Source of the DNA: a virus
DNA length: 38,741 bases
Reading direction: 5' to 3' (one strand)
IMG/VR virus record: IMGVR_UViG_3300027847_000407
Span: 1 to 38,741 of that record
Below the pieces are notes generated by a model. The model was not told where the DNA came from. It saw nothing but the letters and a program-made list of their open reading frames with translations, and did no database searches. Made by a program: the position numbers and the translations under genes. This document shows, piece after piece, positions 16,143-24,182 of the stretch (the first letter of the stretch is position 1; every line of letters begins with the position of its first letter).

Positions 16143-18640
16143 TATATATTTGCTTTATCTAATCTAGCTTCTAATTCAGCTATCTTAGCGATTAATAAAT
16201 CTATATAAGCTACAGACTTCATTCCTTTATCATCAGTTCTTACAAACTCTGGATGAACCTCTTCTAGCTCTTGAGCTATAACTCCATATCTATTTTGACT
16301 ATTATCAGATTTCATTTCAAAAGTCTTCCAATCTACATCAATATGTTTATTGTCAACTTTTTTAATGTTTTCTTTAAGCCTTTTATCTGAACTTAATATA
16401 AAGTTACTTGCTGTAACTGTACTAAGAAAAGTAGCAGCTGCATTATGATTTATAAAAAATGCTTCAGCAAGACTAGCTCCCACTCTTACTGCAAAACTAC
16501 TATTACCATCTTCTCTACACTGTATAACGAATCCTCCATATTTAGAAAACGCATTACCTGTTGCTGATGATGGATTTGTAGTAAACATATGAACACCTTC
16601 AGGTAAAGCATCTGCTTCAGCCTCTGATGTATAAGACCTTATACTAATATCTCTCCAATTACTTGTAGTATCTGTTGCACTAATTCTTAAACCAGCATTC
16701 GTTCCTCCAATAATATCCAACTTTTGATTAGGATTAGTAGTTCCTATTCCTAATCTACCAATTGAAGTAATTCTCATACGCTCGTTAGACGTTAAATTCG
16801 AAAATGAACCTCCAGCTGTTTGTGTATGAAAAGACATGAATGCTGAGTTCGTAGCTCCATCATGAGAAGCTTTCGTATAAGCCAAAATATCTCCTGCTCT
16901 AGAGAAAGAGAATAGTCCAATATCTGAACTAACTCCTCCATCGGTATGGTCTACATTTACTTCACTATTTCCATTACTTGCAACTCTTAATATTCTAGTT
17001 GAACCTATACCTGAAGAAGCATTGTCTGAACCTATTGCAAGGTCACCAAGAAAATAACTATCACCACCACCACCTCTAAGCCTAACGTTTAGATTGTTTG
17101 AAGTATCTCTTAGTAATAGATTTCCATGTCCTGCATCAAAGTATAACCCACTATCTGCTGTACTAGCACTATTTCTCATATGAAAAACCCATGCACTTGT
17201 AGCTGGTGCTGTGCTAACATAAAATTTAGGAGCTGATGTAGTTCCTAATATAGTTAAGTTACCACTTAAATCTTGTTTAAAAGAACTTCCTGCACCACTT
17301 CCTCCCATGTTTAGATTACCACTTGAATCCTTCCATATTCTATGACTAACTGCATTAGAACTTGTAATGGCGATTCCATCACTAATTGTATCTCCTTTTT
17401 GTTTTACTATAAGTGTACCACCTGAAGTAGCAACACCTGTTCCACCATCTACTGTTAAACTTCCATCTAAAGTATCTGTTGTATTTAAAAGAAGACCGCT
17501 TAAATCCTGGTCTCCTGTATTTGTTCCACTAAAGTCACTTGTTAGAGCTATTGTTCCATTTGTATTAGGGAAAGCAAAGTTTTTTCCTCCACTAATATTA
17601 CTCATATCTAAACTACCACCATTAAGAGAAAGTGCAGTTGTACCAGTTATAGTTGCTGTATCGTCTAAGTTTACTACAATCCCATCACCAGTTTCAAAGC
17701 TTAACGCAAGTTCACCACGTATAGCCAATTTGTCATCTGCATTAATTCCAACATAGTTATCTGTATCGTCAAAATTAACTTGACCATCAACTGTCAAGTC
17801 ACCTGTAAAAGCATCTGTTGTATTTAAAAGATAACCGCTTAAATCATAAGTAGTATCCGTATAGTTGTTAGCATGAATATTTGTGGCACCTTGGTCTGTC
17901 GTCCAATCTATATGCTCATTTGAAACAAAACCAGTAAGGTTATCATGATTTAAATTACTAGAACTAGATGTTAAGTATCCAGCTCCATTTGTAAGTTGAC
18001 TATTGCTAGTGATATTATTCGCATCCGTTTCACCTGTATAACCTAAATCAGCTAGTGTTAAAGTTCTAGTACCTAAAGCTGTAACGTGTCCAGTTGAATT
18101 TGTAGTTATAACATCAACAATAGTAGCTCCACTTGTATCTATGTTTGTAGCTGAATAATAAGGGTGAGTATAAAGAAAATTCGTATAATTGTTGGCGTGG
18201 ATATTTGTAGCACCTTGGTCTACTGTCCAATCAATAATATTATTACCACTAGGTATATTAGGTGTGCCACTTAAAGAACTGTAGGCTCCATCAAAAGTAT
18301 TTACAGTATCTGTAAATACAGCATCTGCTGGAACAGCTGTTCCTACATTATCAAAAGCCCAGTTTGAACTAATTGCAATGTGTGAATATCCATCTGTAGG
18401 AGTGTCAGAAATTTCTCTTTTCTGATAATTGTTTACATGAATATTTGTAGCTCCTAAATCGGTAGTCCAATCAATAATATTATTACCACTAGGTATAGAG
18501 CTAGTTAAAGCATAAGTGCTTGTATCTACACTTCCATCCGCTTTTAAGAATTGTGAAGATGTTCCATCAGTCTTAATGAATGAAGTAGATTCTATATCTC
18601 CATTGGAAACTATGTCTGTTAATATTTTTTTTGTAGCCAT
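16142..18640 (-). CDS. Tail fibre with C-terminal S74 intramolecular chaperone
   Basis: An 832-residue trimeric fibre candidate. The N-terminal third has three copies of a GNNIIDWTTDLGATNIH-like motif (about residues 52-72, 132-152, 242-260) with Gly/Ser/Thr-rich strands. The middle is a beta-helix-like shaft. The end (from about 750) is a Peptidase_S74 domain with the SDKRLK motif, in which the Ser and the Lys five residues later form the self-cleavage dyad, then RYGVIAQELEEV and a coiled-coil end. Such domains fold the trimer and then cut themselves off. I chose the ATG at 18640 (MATKK), which has an A-rich leader. The longer 18682 start would run through a hairpin at 18663-18708. Confidence 0.8.
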   Translation of the reverse strand: MATKKILTDIVSNGDIESTSFIKTDGTSSQFLKADGSVDTSTYALTSSIPSGNNIIDWTTDLGATNIHVNNYQKREISDTPTDGYSHIAISSNWAFDNVGTAVPADAVFTDTVNTFDGAYSSLSGTPNIPSGNNIIDWTVDQGATNIHANNYTNFLYTHPYYSATNIDTSGATIVDVITTNSTGHVTALGTRTLTLADLGYTGETDANNITSNSQLTNGAGYLTSSSSNLNHDNLTGFVSNEHIDWTTDQGATNIHANNYTDTTYDLSGYLLNTTDAFTGDLTVDGQVNFDDTDNYVGINADDKLAIRGELALSFETGDGIVVNLDDTATITGTTALSLNGGSLDMSNISGGKNFAFPNTNGTIALTSDFSGTNTGDQDLSGLLLNTTDTLDGSLTVDGGTGVATSGGTLIVKQKGDTISDGIAITSSNAVSHRIWKDSSGNLNMGGSGAGSSFKQDLSGNLTILGTTSAPKFYVSTAPATSAWVFHMRNSASTADSGLYFDAGHGNLLLRDTSNNLNVRLRGGGGDSYFLGDLAIGSDNASSGIGSTRILRVASNGNSEVNVDHTDGGVSSDIGLFSFSRAGDILAYTKASHDGATNSAFMSFHTQTAGGSFSNLTSNERMRITSIGRLGIGTTNPNQKLDIIGGTNAGLRISATDTTSNWRDISIRSYTSEAEADALPEGVHMFTTNPSSATGNAFSKYGGFVIQCREDGNSSFAVRVGASLAEAFFINHNAAATFLSTVTASNFILSSDKRLKENIKKVDNKHIDVDWKTFEMKSDNSQNRYGVIAQELEEVHPEFVRTDDKGMKSVAYIDLLIAKIAELEARLDKANI

Positions 18641-18662
18641 ATTTTTGTTTTTTGTTTTATTA

Positions 18663-18708
18663 TTAATTGCTAAGATATTCATATAGCTAAGAGTATCCTA
18701 GCAATTAA
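18663..18708. other. Long AT-rich inverted repeat between two fibre genes
   Basis: Left arm 18663-18677 and right arm 18694-18708 pair over 14 of 15 positions (one A-C mismatch), with a 16-nt loop. No clear T run follows on either strand. It fills the gap between the 591-residue fibre stop and the S74 fibre start. It may be a weak terminator or an RNA-stabilising or processing hairpin. Confidence 0.6.
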
Positions 18709-18719
18709 ATTTATATTTA

Positions 18720-20495
18720 TTACCCTATTATTACTACTCTTAAAGCATTAGATGCTGGAGCAACATTGAATTTGAAAGTTGTAACTGTAGTTGAAGTTAA
18801 TTCAATCTCACACTCTACTTGTCCCATTCCATCTGCTACTTCATAAACATTTGCCTGAACAAATCTATTTCCAATTGCGTGAGTTACTGGAATAGAAGTT
18901 AAACTTCCGTTTCCTATCAATGCACTATATGTAAGTGTAGTTGTTAAAGATGCTGTAATTCCTAATGTACTTCTTAGTCTACTTGGAGTAACAACTTTGG
19001 TAGTGTTTGAACCTGCGTTAACTTCTGCTTGAGAAGCTAAAAATACAATACCTTCATTAGAAAGTGTAGCACTTGTTTCATCACCAGTATTCGTTCCAGT
19101 TGAAAGTACTAATCCATCAATAAGGTCTTTTAACTCCTTACCCATATTAGCTGTTAATCCTTCAGTAGTTGAAGTACTAGTTAAAGTATTGTTTAGAGTT
19201 ATTGCATCTAAAAATGCACTCATGTCAATTGTGAAAGTACTTAAATCATCTCTTGTGAAAGTAGCTAATCCAGTTGAACCATTTAAAGCTCCACTTGTCA
19301 ATCTAGCTAAGTTAGAATCATCTAAATATAAAGCTAAATTAATGTCAGTATCAGTTCCATCTTCATCCGTATATGTTAATATGTTAGATGCTAATGAAAT
19401 ACTTGTAACTGTTTCATCTACGTTAGAAACTTTTGCTGTGTTTAAAGCAATAGCTGTATCTTGAACCCCTTGACTTGTTTCTAATGCACTAATATCAGAT
19501 ACATTTGTTGCAATGTTAGATACATTTGTTGCGATTGCGGATGCATTCGTTGCGATTCCACTTATGTCTTGGTCACCAGGATATGAAACCTTAGCTGTGT
19601 TTAATGCAATAGCTGTGTTTTGCACTCCTTGACCTGACTCTAAACTAGAGATATCAGATGCGTTAGTTGCAATTGCAGACGCGTTAGTTGCAATTCCACT
19701 TAAATCTTGGTCTCCTGGGTAAGAGACTTTCGCGGTATTCAAAGCAATTGCTGTATTTTGAACTGTTTGACCTGACTCTAAAGAAGAAATATCACTTACA
19801 TTTGTTGCAATGTTAGTTGCATTTGTAGCTATACCGCTTAAATCCTGGTCTCCTGGATAAGAAACTTTTGCAGTGTTTAATGCGATAGCTGTTACGTTTG
19901 TTGCGATATCAGAATCGTTAGACTGAATTGCAGCTAAATTACTTGCTACGCCAGATGTGTTAGTTTCTACTTCGTCAAATTTAGCCTTACTCATTACACC
20001 TGCTCTAAGTGTAGATGCTGATGCTAAAGTTGCATTACCTCCATCAGAAGAATTAACTGCTACTGTTGTAGTCGTAGTAGCTCCTTCAGATAAGCTTGTA
20101 GATACGTTACTTACTAATCCACTATATTGTGAGTTAGTTGCGTTATCTCCAGTGTTAGTTCCACTTTGATTTCCTACTACTGCTTTTTCTGCTGCAGATA
20201 TAAGACCTGCATTAGTTCCATTTGCTAATGGAATAGTTGCGTCGTTTCCTGAAGAAGAAGTTACAACTCCATTAGAAACTCCTGCTGTATAAGCTAGATT
20301 TGTGATTCCATCAGAACCTAAGTCTATCCATACTGAATCAGCTTCACTCCATACAAATAAAGTATCATCGTCTGTACTCCAGTATATTTGACCATCATTT
20401 GGAGATGCAGGTGCTGTTGCTAAATTTTGTACTACAGCGTTTAGTAATTGATTTTTGTTTAAGTCTAAATCGACTAAATGTTTAATGTAAGCCAT
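18720..20495 (-). CDS. Tail fibre with tandem coiled-coil repeats
   Basis: A 591-residue fibre protein. The N-terminus (MAYIKHLVDLDLNKNQLLNAVVQNL, then DGQIYWSTDDDTLFVW) matches a common Bacteroidota phage fibre head. Residues 204-348 are three 46-53-residue repeats with IALNTAKVSYPGDQD and repeated IATN units, suggesting a trimeric coiled-coil shaft. A Ser/Thr-rich stretch and a C-terminal beta domain (about 500-591, with HAIGNRFVQANVYEV) follow and likely hold the receptor-binding tip. It probably works with the S74 fibre and the 167-residue protein encoded upstream. It starts after an A-rich leader (AAAAAATAATAAAA-ATG). Confidence 0.7.
   Translation of the reverse strand: MAYIKHLVDLDLNKNQLLNAVVQNLATAPASPNDGQIYWSTDDDTLFVWSEADSVWIDLGSDGITNLAYTAGVSNGVVTSSSGNDATIPLANGTNAGLISAAEKAVVGNQSGTNTGDNATNSQYSGLVSNVSTSLSEGATTTTTVAVNSSDGGNATLASASTLRAGVMSKAKFDEVETNTSGVASNLAAIQSNDSDIATNVTAIALNTAKVSYPGDQDLSGIATNATNIATNVSDISSLESGQTVQNTAIALNTAKVSYPGDQDLSGIATNASAIATNASDISSLESGQGVQNTAIALNTAKVSYPGDQDISGIATNASAIATNVSNIATNVSDISALETSQGVQDTAIALNTAKVSNVDETVTSISLASNILTYTDEDGTDTDINLALYLDDSNLARLTSGALNGSTGLATFTRDDLSTFTIDMSAFLDAITLNNTLTSTSTTEGLTANMGKELKDLIDGLVLSTGTNTGDETSATLSNEGIVFLASQAEVNAGSNTTKVVTPSRLRSTLGITASLTTTLTYSALIGNGSLTSIPVTHAIGNRFVQANVYEVADGMGQVECEIELTSTTVTTFKFNVAPASNALRVVIIG
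19428..19886 (-). repeat. 138-bp coding tandem repeats in the fibre gene
   Basis: Two units of 46 codons and one of 53 codons (a 7-codon insertion of another IATN unit), followed by a partial fourth. The peptide repeat is near-identical (IALNTAKVSYPGDQD core), while third codon positions differ. It is a likely site of length change by recombination. Confidence 0.85.
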
Positions 20496-20511
20496 TTTTA
20501 TTATTTTTTAA

Positions 20512-21015
20512 TTAGTTAAGATATGCTTCTCCTGAAAATGAAGAATTGAATGTTATTGTTAAATTATTTAAGTCTATATAATCTATCTGTCCTACAACTA
20601 TACTTTTAGCTGTATCAACCGAACATGCGGATGGGTATTTGTTTAAATTATGTTGTATAGTCCATATTAAAGAAGGCATACCTTGGTCGAATATAAAGTT
20701 TTTGTCGACTGCCTCTCCTTGAGGTATAGGTGTCGATACTATAGAAAACGTTTGACCGAAGTTACTTACTATTATTATATTTAAATTACCGTCACTACCA
20801 ACAACTAAATTACCAGCGTTAGTGTATGTACCAGCTTCACTAGCAAAATACCAACCATCTATATCAGGTACATCGGAAATTCTTAAAGAACCTACAAAAC
20901 CACTTCCTTGCAATATAGCTAACTTTAATGAGTTAACTTTGTTTACAAAATAATTAAATTCATCAGGTGACAGCGTGGTATTATTATCCTTTCCAGGTAT
21001 GTTTATAAATGCCAT
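20512..21015 (-). CDS. Tail fibre or baseplate-associated protein (167 aa)
   Basis: A 167-residue protein. The N-terminus (MAFINIPGKDNNTTLSPDEFNYFVNKVN) is a helix/loop unit. A middle part has WYFASEAGTYTN, a motif common in phage fibre segments. The C-terminus (about 115-167, WTIQHNLNKYPSA to FSGEAYLN) matches a small beta module found at the tips of many phage receptor-binding proteins. It lies between the tail-tube pair and the long fibres, just past a strong terminator, so its expression may be lower than that of the tube and capsid genes. Confidence 0.6.
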   Translation of the reverse strand: MAFINIPGKDNNTTLSPDEFNYFVNKVNSLKLAILQGSGFVGSLRISDVPDIDGWYFASEAGTYTNAGNLVVGSDGNLNIIIVSNFGQTFSIVSTPIPQGEAVDKNFIFDQGMPSLIWTIQHNLNKYPSACSVDTAKSIVVGQIDYIDLNNLTITFNSSFSGEAYLN

Positions 21016-21048
21016 TTGCCTTTTGTTTATTTCAAATTAAAGTAAAAA

Positions 21049-21078
21049 ATAGCCTTACGATTAAATTCGTAAGGCTAT
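21049..21078 (-). terminator. Strong intrinsic terminator after the tail-tube pair
   Basis: A perfect 12-bp stem, ATAGCCTTACGA (21049-21060) with TCGTAAGGCTAT (21067-21078), and a 6-nt loop. It is followed on the minus strand by six Ts (complement of 21044-21049). It begins 5 bases past the stop at 21084. It should cut transcription between the abundant capsid/tube genes and the fibres. Confidence 0.88.
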
Positions 21079-21083
21079 CTTAA

Positions 21084-21746
21084 TTATGCTACTACAGGAA
21101 TACAGTTCTGTCTAGGAACGGTAGATTCGTTAGTAGTTTGGTCTGCTACCCAGTCTCCTTCCCCAAGAAGAGCTGGAGTTGACTTAGCTAATACATTAGC
21201 CCACTTGTCTTCAAGGTCGAAAGATAATTCACTTTCTTCACCTGAGAACGTAAGTGTGTAGACATTCTTTTCAGAACGTCCTGAGCCTGATGCTCCAGAA
21301 CCTGAAGTTGCCTTCATACCATACTTTGCGCCAAGAACATGTTTAGTTCCTGCAGCACTCTCTACAAACAATAATACATTAACGTTAGGGTTTAAAACCG
21401 AGTTAATTAAATTACGTTTAGACTTAGTCATTCTAGGAAATTCAATAGTTAACGTTGGTACGTTAGTTATCAAACCAGTTGCGTCAACAGTTTTTGCTTC
21501 GCTCCATCCAGTTACTCCGTCTTTCTTGTTAAAGTCTAATTTAAAAACTTCACCACCACCAAAGGCAAGTGTAGTTACTTTTCCAAACTCAGCGTTTGGA
21601 GATAAATCAGCTTTTAATGGCTTGTCTACAAAACCAATTACCGTATCGCAGGCATTAGCAATGTATATATTCTTTAAGCCTCCTGTAGGGATGTCAGAAC
21701 AATCTAGTCCTAATCCATCCAATTCTAATGTGGTTATACAGCCCAT
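21084..21746 (-). CDS. Tail tube-like protein, paralogue 1
   Basis: A 220-residue protein with a beta-sandwich pattern. It shares with the next upstream gene product an N-terminal DCSD(I/V)P(T/V)GGL motif, a central KLDFNKKDG.../DLEFNSKDG segment, an EFPRMTKSKRN/EFPKMTLNKRN helix, and a GRSEKN...FSGEE end. This is a clear pair of paralogues. Position after the capsid genes and the beta-rich build suggest the major tail tube protein or a tube-like neck protein. It has an extra 40-residue C-terminal tail (around TTNESTVPRQNCIPVVA) absent from its twin. It starts one base inside the stop of the twin and is followed by a strong terminator. Confidence 0.5.
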   Translation of the reverse strand: MGCITTLELDGLGLDCSDIPTGGLKNIYIANACDTVIGFVDKPLKADLSPNAEFGKVTTLAFGGGEVFKLDFNKKDGVTGWSEAKTVDATGLITNVPTLTIEFPRMTKSKRNLINSVLNPNVNVLLFVESAAGTKHVLGAKYGMKATSGSGASGSGRSEKNVYTLTFSGEESELSFDLEDKWANVLAKSTPALLGEGDWVADQTTNESTVPRQNCIPVVA

Positions 21747-22294
21747 TATACTATTGCTTTAACTTTTGTTAATAATGTAGTCCAAGTACTAGCGTCTATT
21801 AAACGTGCAAGGTTAGTTTCCTCACCTGTAAATTTAATATCATAACTATTTTTCTCAGACCTTCCTGCGCCAGACTTACCATTAACCTCTGCACCTTGCA
21901 TACCAAAATCAAGACCCAATGCGTGTCTGTCTCCTGATGCTGTTTCGATGAAGATAACTAAATCTTGTCCTGAGCTAGAAAGCACTTCTAATGCATTTCT
22001 TTTGTTTAAAGTCATTTTAGGGAATTCCAACATTACTGAAGGAACTGCTGTTACTATTTGACTATCATCTACTGTTTTCTCGTCTGTAAAGTTACTATAT
22101 CCATCCTTAGAGTTAAACTCTAAATCTACAACTTTATTAGCTGCGATTGTTACTGCAGTTACTTCACCATCAACTTCCGTAAAAGCTGTTAGGTCTTCGT
22201 ACTTCATAACAAGAACTTGAGTAAGTCCACCAACTGGCACGTCGCTACAATCTAATGTAACGTCTGCGTTGATTATTCCTAAATCACAAGGCAT
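21746..22294 (-). CDS. Tail tube-like protein, paralogue 2
   Basis: A 182-residue protein homologous to the 220-residue product downstream, as seen in DCSDVPVGGL, DLEFNSKDG, EFPKMTLNKRN and GRSEKNSYDIKFTGEE. It is the shorter copy, ending soon after the shared beta domain. The two could form one mixed tube, or one could be the tube and the other a distal or neck ring. The roles cannot be separated from sequence. It overlaps its twin by one base and starts 15 bases after the capsid-like gene. Confidence 0.5.
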   Translation of the reverse strand: MPCDLGIINADVTLDCSDVPVGGLTQVLVMKYEDLTAFTEVDGEVTAVTIAANKVVDLEFNSKDGYSNFTDEKTVDDSQIVTAVPSVMLEFPKMTLNKRNALEVLSSSGQDLVIFIETASGDRHALGLDFGMQGAEVNGKSGAGRSEKNSYDIKFTGEETNLARLIDASTWTTLLTKVKAIV

Positions 22295-22309
22295 ATCTTT
22301 TATGTTTTA

Positions 22310-23155
22310 TTAATTACTAATTACAATTCTTTTGCTATCAACATAGCTTCCTTTAAATGCGATTCCAGTAGTTATATAACTCTTGTTCTCCCATTCTTTA
22401 ACTATTACACTAATCTTACCAATATCCATTGAATCATCAATAACCATTAAGTCATTTCTGCTAGATTTAGCTATCATTTCATTACCTGATAATGATTTGT
22501 TTGCTACTATATTAAAACCACCAACCATAACACCGAAAGAAGATACTTTCTCTCCTAAGTGTTCGTTAAGTAATTTAAAAGCTTCAGCAGAAACCTCAAT
22601 ACCATAATACTCTCTTGAATACTTGTCTAAAGCATCTGCTAAGAAATCAGCAGGTAAGCCATTAACAAATTCAGTTACAGTAGCATAAGTAAGAGCAGCG
22701 GTAGTAATACCACCAGATAAAGTTACTTTTGTTACTCCTGCATCAGCTGTAGCCTCAGCTATAACATCTGCATGAAACTGTGTACGAATTTCGTCACCCA
22801 TTTGTTCCGATAAATAAGGTATAAGAGCATCGATGTAAACATCTTCTTCTTGACTGTATTTGTTAGCGAAAGCTGATAACCAAGTTCTTTTTAAATCACA
22901 GTGAGATATAGGAAATGATAAATTGTAATAGTTAAGTTCAATTTCTTTTGCTGTAAGCGCAGAAGGATTATCGTCTAAGACGCAATCTGATGCTTTAAGC
23001 AATGTGCCTGTAATACTAATATCATTCACAGTAGACTTTCCTGCTACACCATCCATTATTCTAACGCCTTGTAACCAGCTGTAAGAATCGCGTATGTGTC
23101 TCATTAAGCTTGAATCTGTGTCTTGATACTTTAAACTAGCTATTGTTAAACTCAT
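22310..23155 (-). CDS. Capsid-like protein, second copy
   Basis: A 281-residue protein that parallels the 308-residue major capsid candidate immediately upstream. Both start with M-x-x-TIAxLxY, then IMDGVAGKS.../LFDGVKDKQ, a DxCVxD element, a TAKEIEL/DEKEFVT strand and CDLKRT/CKTALQRS. Both end in a hydrophobic strand with KGSYVDSKRIVI or KKSELIVEY. It may be a minor capsid, vertex or decoration subunit, or a second capsid form. It is separated from the capsid gene by a hairpin at 23178-23203, so it is probably made in smaller amount. Confidence 0.5.
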   Translation of the reverse strand: MSLTIASLKYQDTDSSLMRHIRDSYSWLQGVRIMDGVAGKSTVNDISITGTLLKASDCVLDDNPSALTAKEIELNYYNLSFPISHCDLKRTWLSAFANKYSQEEDVYIDALIPYLSEQMGDEIRTQFHADVIAEATADAGVTKVTLSGGITTAALTYATVTEFVNGLPADFLADALDKYSREYYGIEVSAEAFKLLNEHLGEKVSSFGVMVGGFNIVANKSLSGNEMIAKSSRNDLMVIDDSMDIGKISVIVKEWENKSYITTGIAFKGSYVDSKRIVISN

Positions 23156-23177
23156 TCTATTATATTGTTTTAAAATA

Positions 23178-23203
23178 TCCCTCTATAAATTAATACAGAG
23201 GGA
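23178..23203 (-). terminator. Hairpin after the capsid gene, likely partial terminator
   Basis: A 7-bp stem, TCCCTCT (23178-23184) with AGAGGGA (23197-23203), and a 12-nt loop. It is followed on the minus strand by ATATTTTAAAAC, a short T tract. It could lower expression of genes after the major capsid gene. Confidence 0.5.
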
Positions 23204-23222
23204 GATTAATTATTATTACTAC

Positions 23223-24149
23223 TTATGCTACTGCTGTATATTCAACAATCAATTCAGATTTCTTATATCCAAAACCGATAGTGAATTGTCCCCAGAAATA
23301 ATCAGAAGATAATTCTTCGATGTATTTAGTCTGGATAGCTTTAACGTCTGCGATATCATCAACAACAGTTACGAAGTTATCTAAAGGAGCTAATATAACT
23401 CTTTCAGCCGCTTGGTTAATATCTAAATAGATAGGGATTCCCATATATCTCATTGGTAAATCTCCTGCTTCAATTTGAGCTCTCTCGTTGAAAGTCATAT
23501 TGTTAGTTAAAGCAATGTGAGCTGCTTGGTAAGCTTCATAAGATAAGATATAAGATAATCCTATATTTTGGTCTGTTGCTACACCATTAACGCTGAAGTT
23601 AGATAAATACATTTCTTCAGTCATTAATTTGAAAACAACTTGTAACTCAGCTAATACTGTTGCTGGGTCAATTAATAAAGCTGCTGTTCCTGAAGCACCT
23701 GAAGTTTTGTTCACGTTTGCATCTGCTGTAATTTGAGTTGCAAGTTCATCGTGAGCTAAAGTTCCGATATGCTTAGAAGCTAATTTAGAGAAATAATCGA
23801 ATACCCAGTCTTTAAAGTCTGAATCCATAGTCTCTTGATTGTTCTGTCCTTGTTTAAGCATTAAACTTCTGTAAGAACGTTGTAAAGCTGTCTTACAATT
23901 TTTAAATGCCCATTTGTAATTCTTAGTTACAAATTCTTTCTCATCAATAGATACTACTGATTGAGGGTCAAATACACATAAATCTGTACCCCAAGATAAA
24001 GAACCTGCGAATACTGGAATTTGTTGTTTGTCTTTAACACCGTCAAATAATGAAAAGTGTTCTTGAATTCCTGCGCTGATTATAGTTTGTGCGATGAATT
24101 CAGATTCGGTTCTGTTACCGTATTCTAATGCTGCAATAGTTACTGCCAT
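23223..24149 (-). CDS. Major capsid protein (probable)
   Basis: A 308-residue protein, directly downstream of the protease-scaffold gene, the standard place for the major capsid protein. The pattern matches capsid proteins of Bacteroidota siphoviruses: LFDGVKDKQQIPVFAG near residue 33, a Cys-containing strand (DLCVFDP), a DEKEFVTKNYKWAFKNC segment, a central helix rich in charged residues, and a final beta strand KSELIVEYTAV. An HK97-type fold is expected but cannot be proved from sequence alone. An A-rich leader (AAAATAAACAAA-ATG) and a hairpin after the stop fit high expression. Confidence 0.65.
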   Translation of the reverse strand: MAVTIAALEYGNRTESEFIAQTIISAGIQEHFSLFDGVKDKQQIPVFAGSLSWGTDLCVFDPQSVVSIDEKEFVTKNYKWAFKNCKTALQRSYRSLMLKQGQNNQETMDSDFKDWVFDYFSKLASKHIGTLAHDELATQITADANVNKTSGASGTAALLIDPATVLAELQVVFKLMTEEMYLSNFSVNGVATDQNIGLSYILSYEAYQAAHIALTNNMTFNERAQIEAGDLPMRYMGIPIYLDINQAAERVILAPLDNFVTVVDDIADVKAIQTKYIEELSSDYFWGQFTIGFGYKKSELIVEYTAVA

Positions 24150-24182
24150 TTTGTTTATTTTTAAATATTATTATTTTACTAA

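Noticed and set aside
18641-18682. The longer start at 18682 for the S74 fibre
   Set aside because: The extra 14 residues are Asn/Lys-rich, the start would lie inside the inverted repeat, and the ATG at 18640 has the normal A-rich leader.
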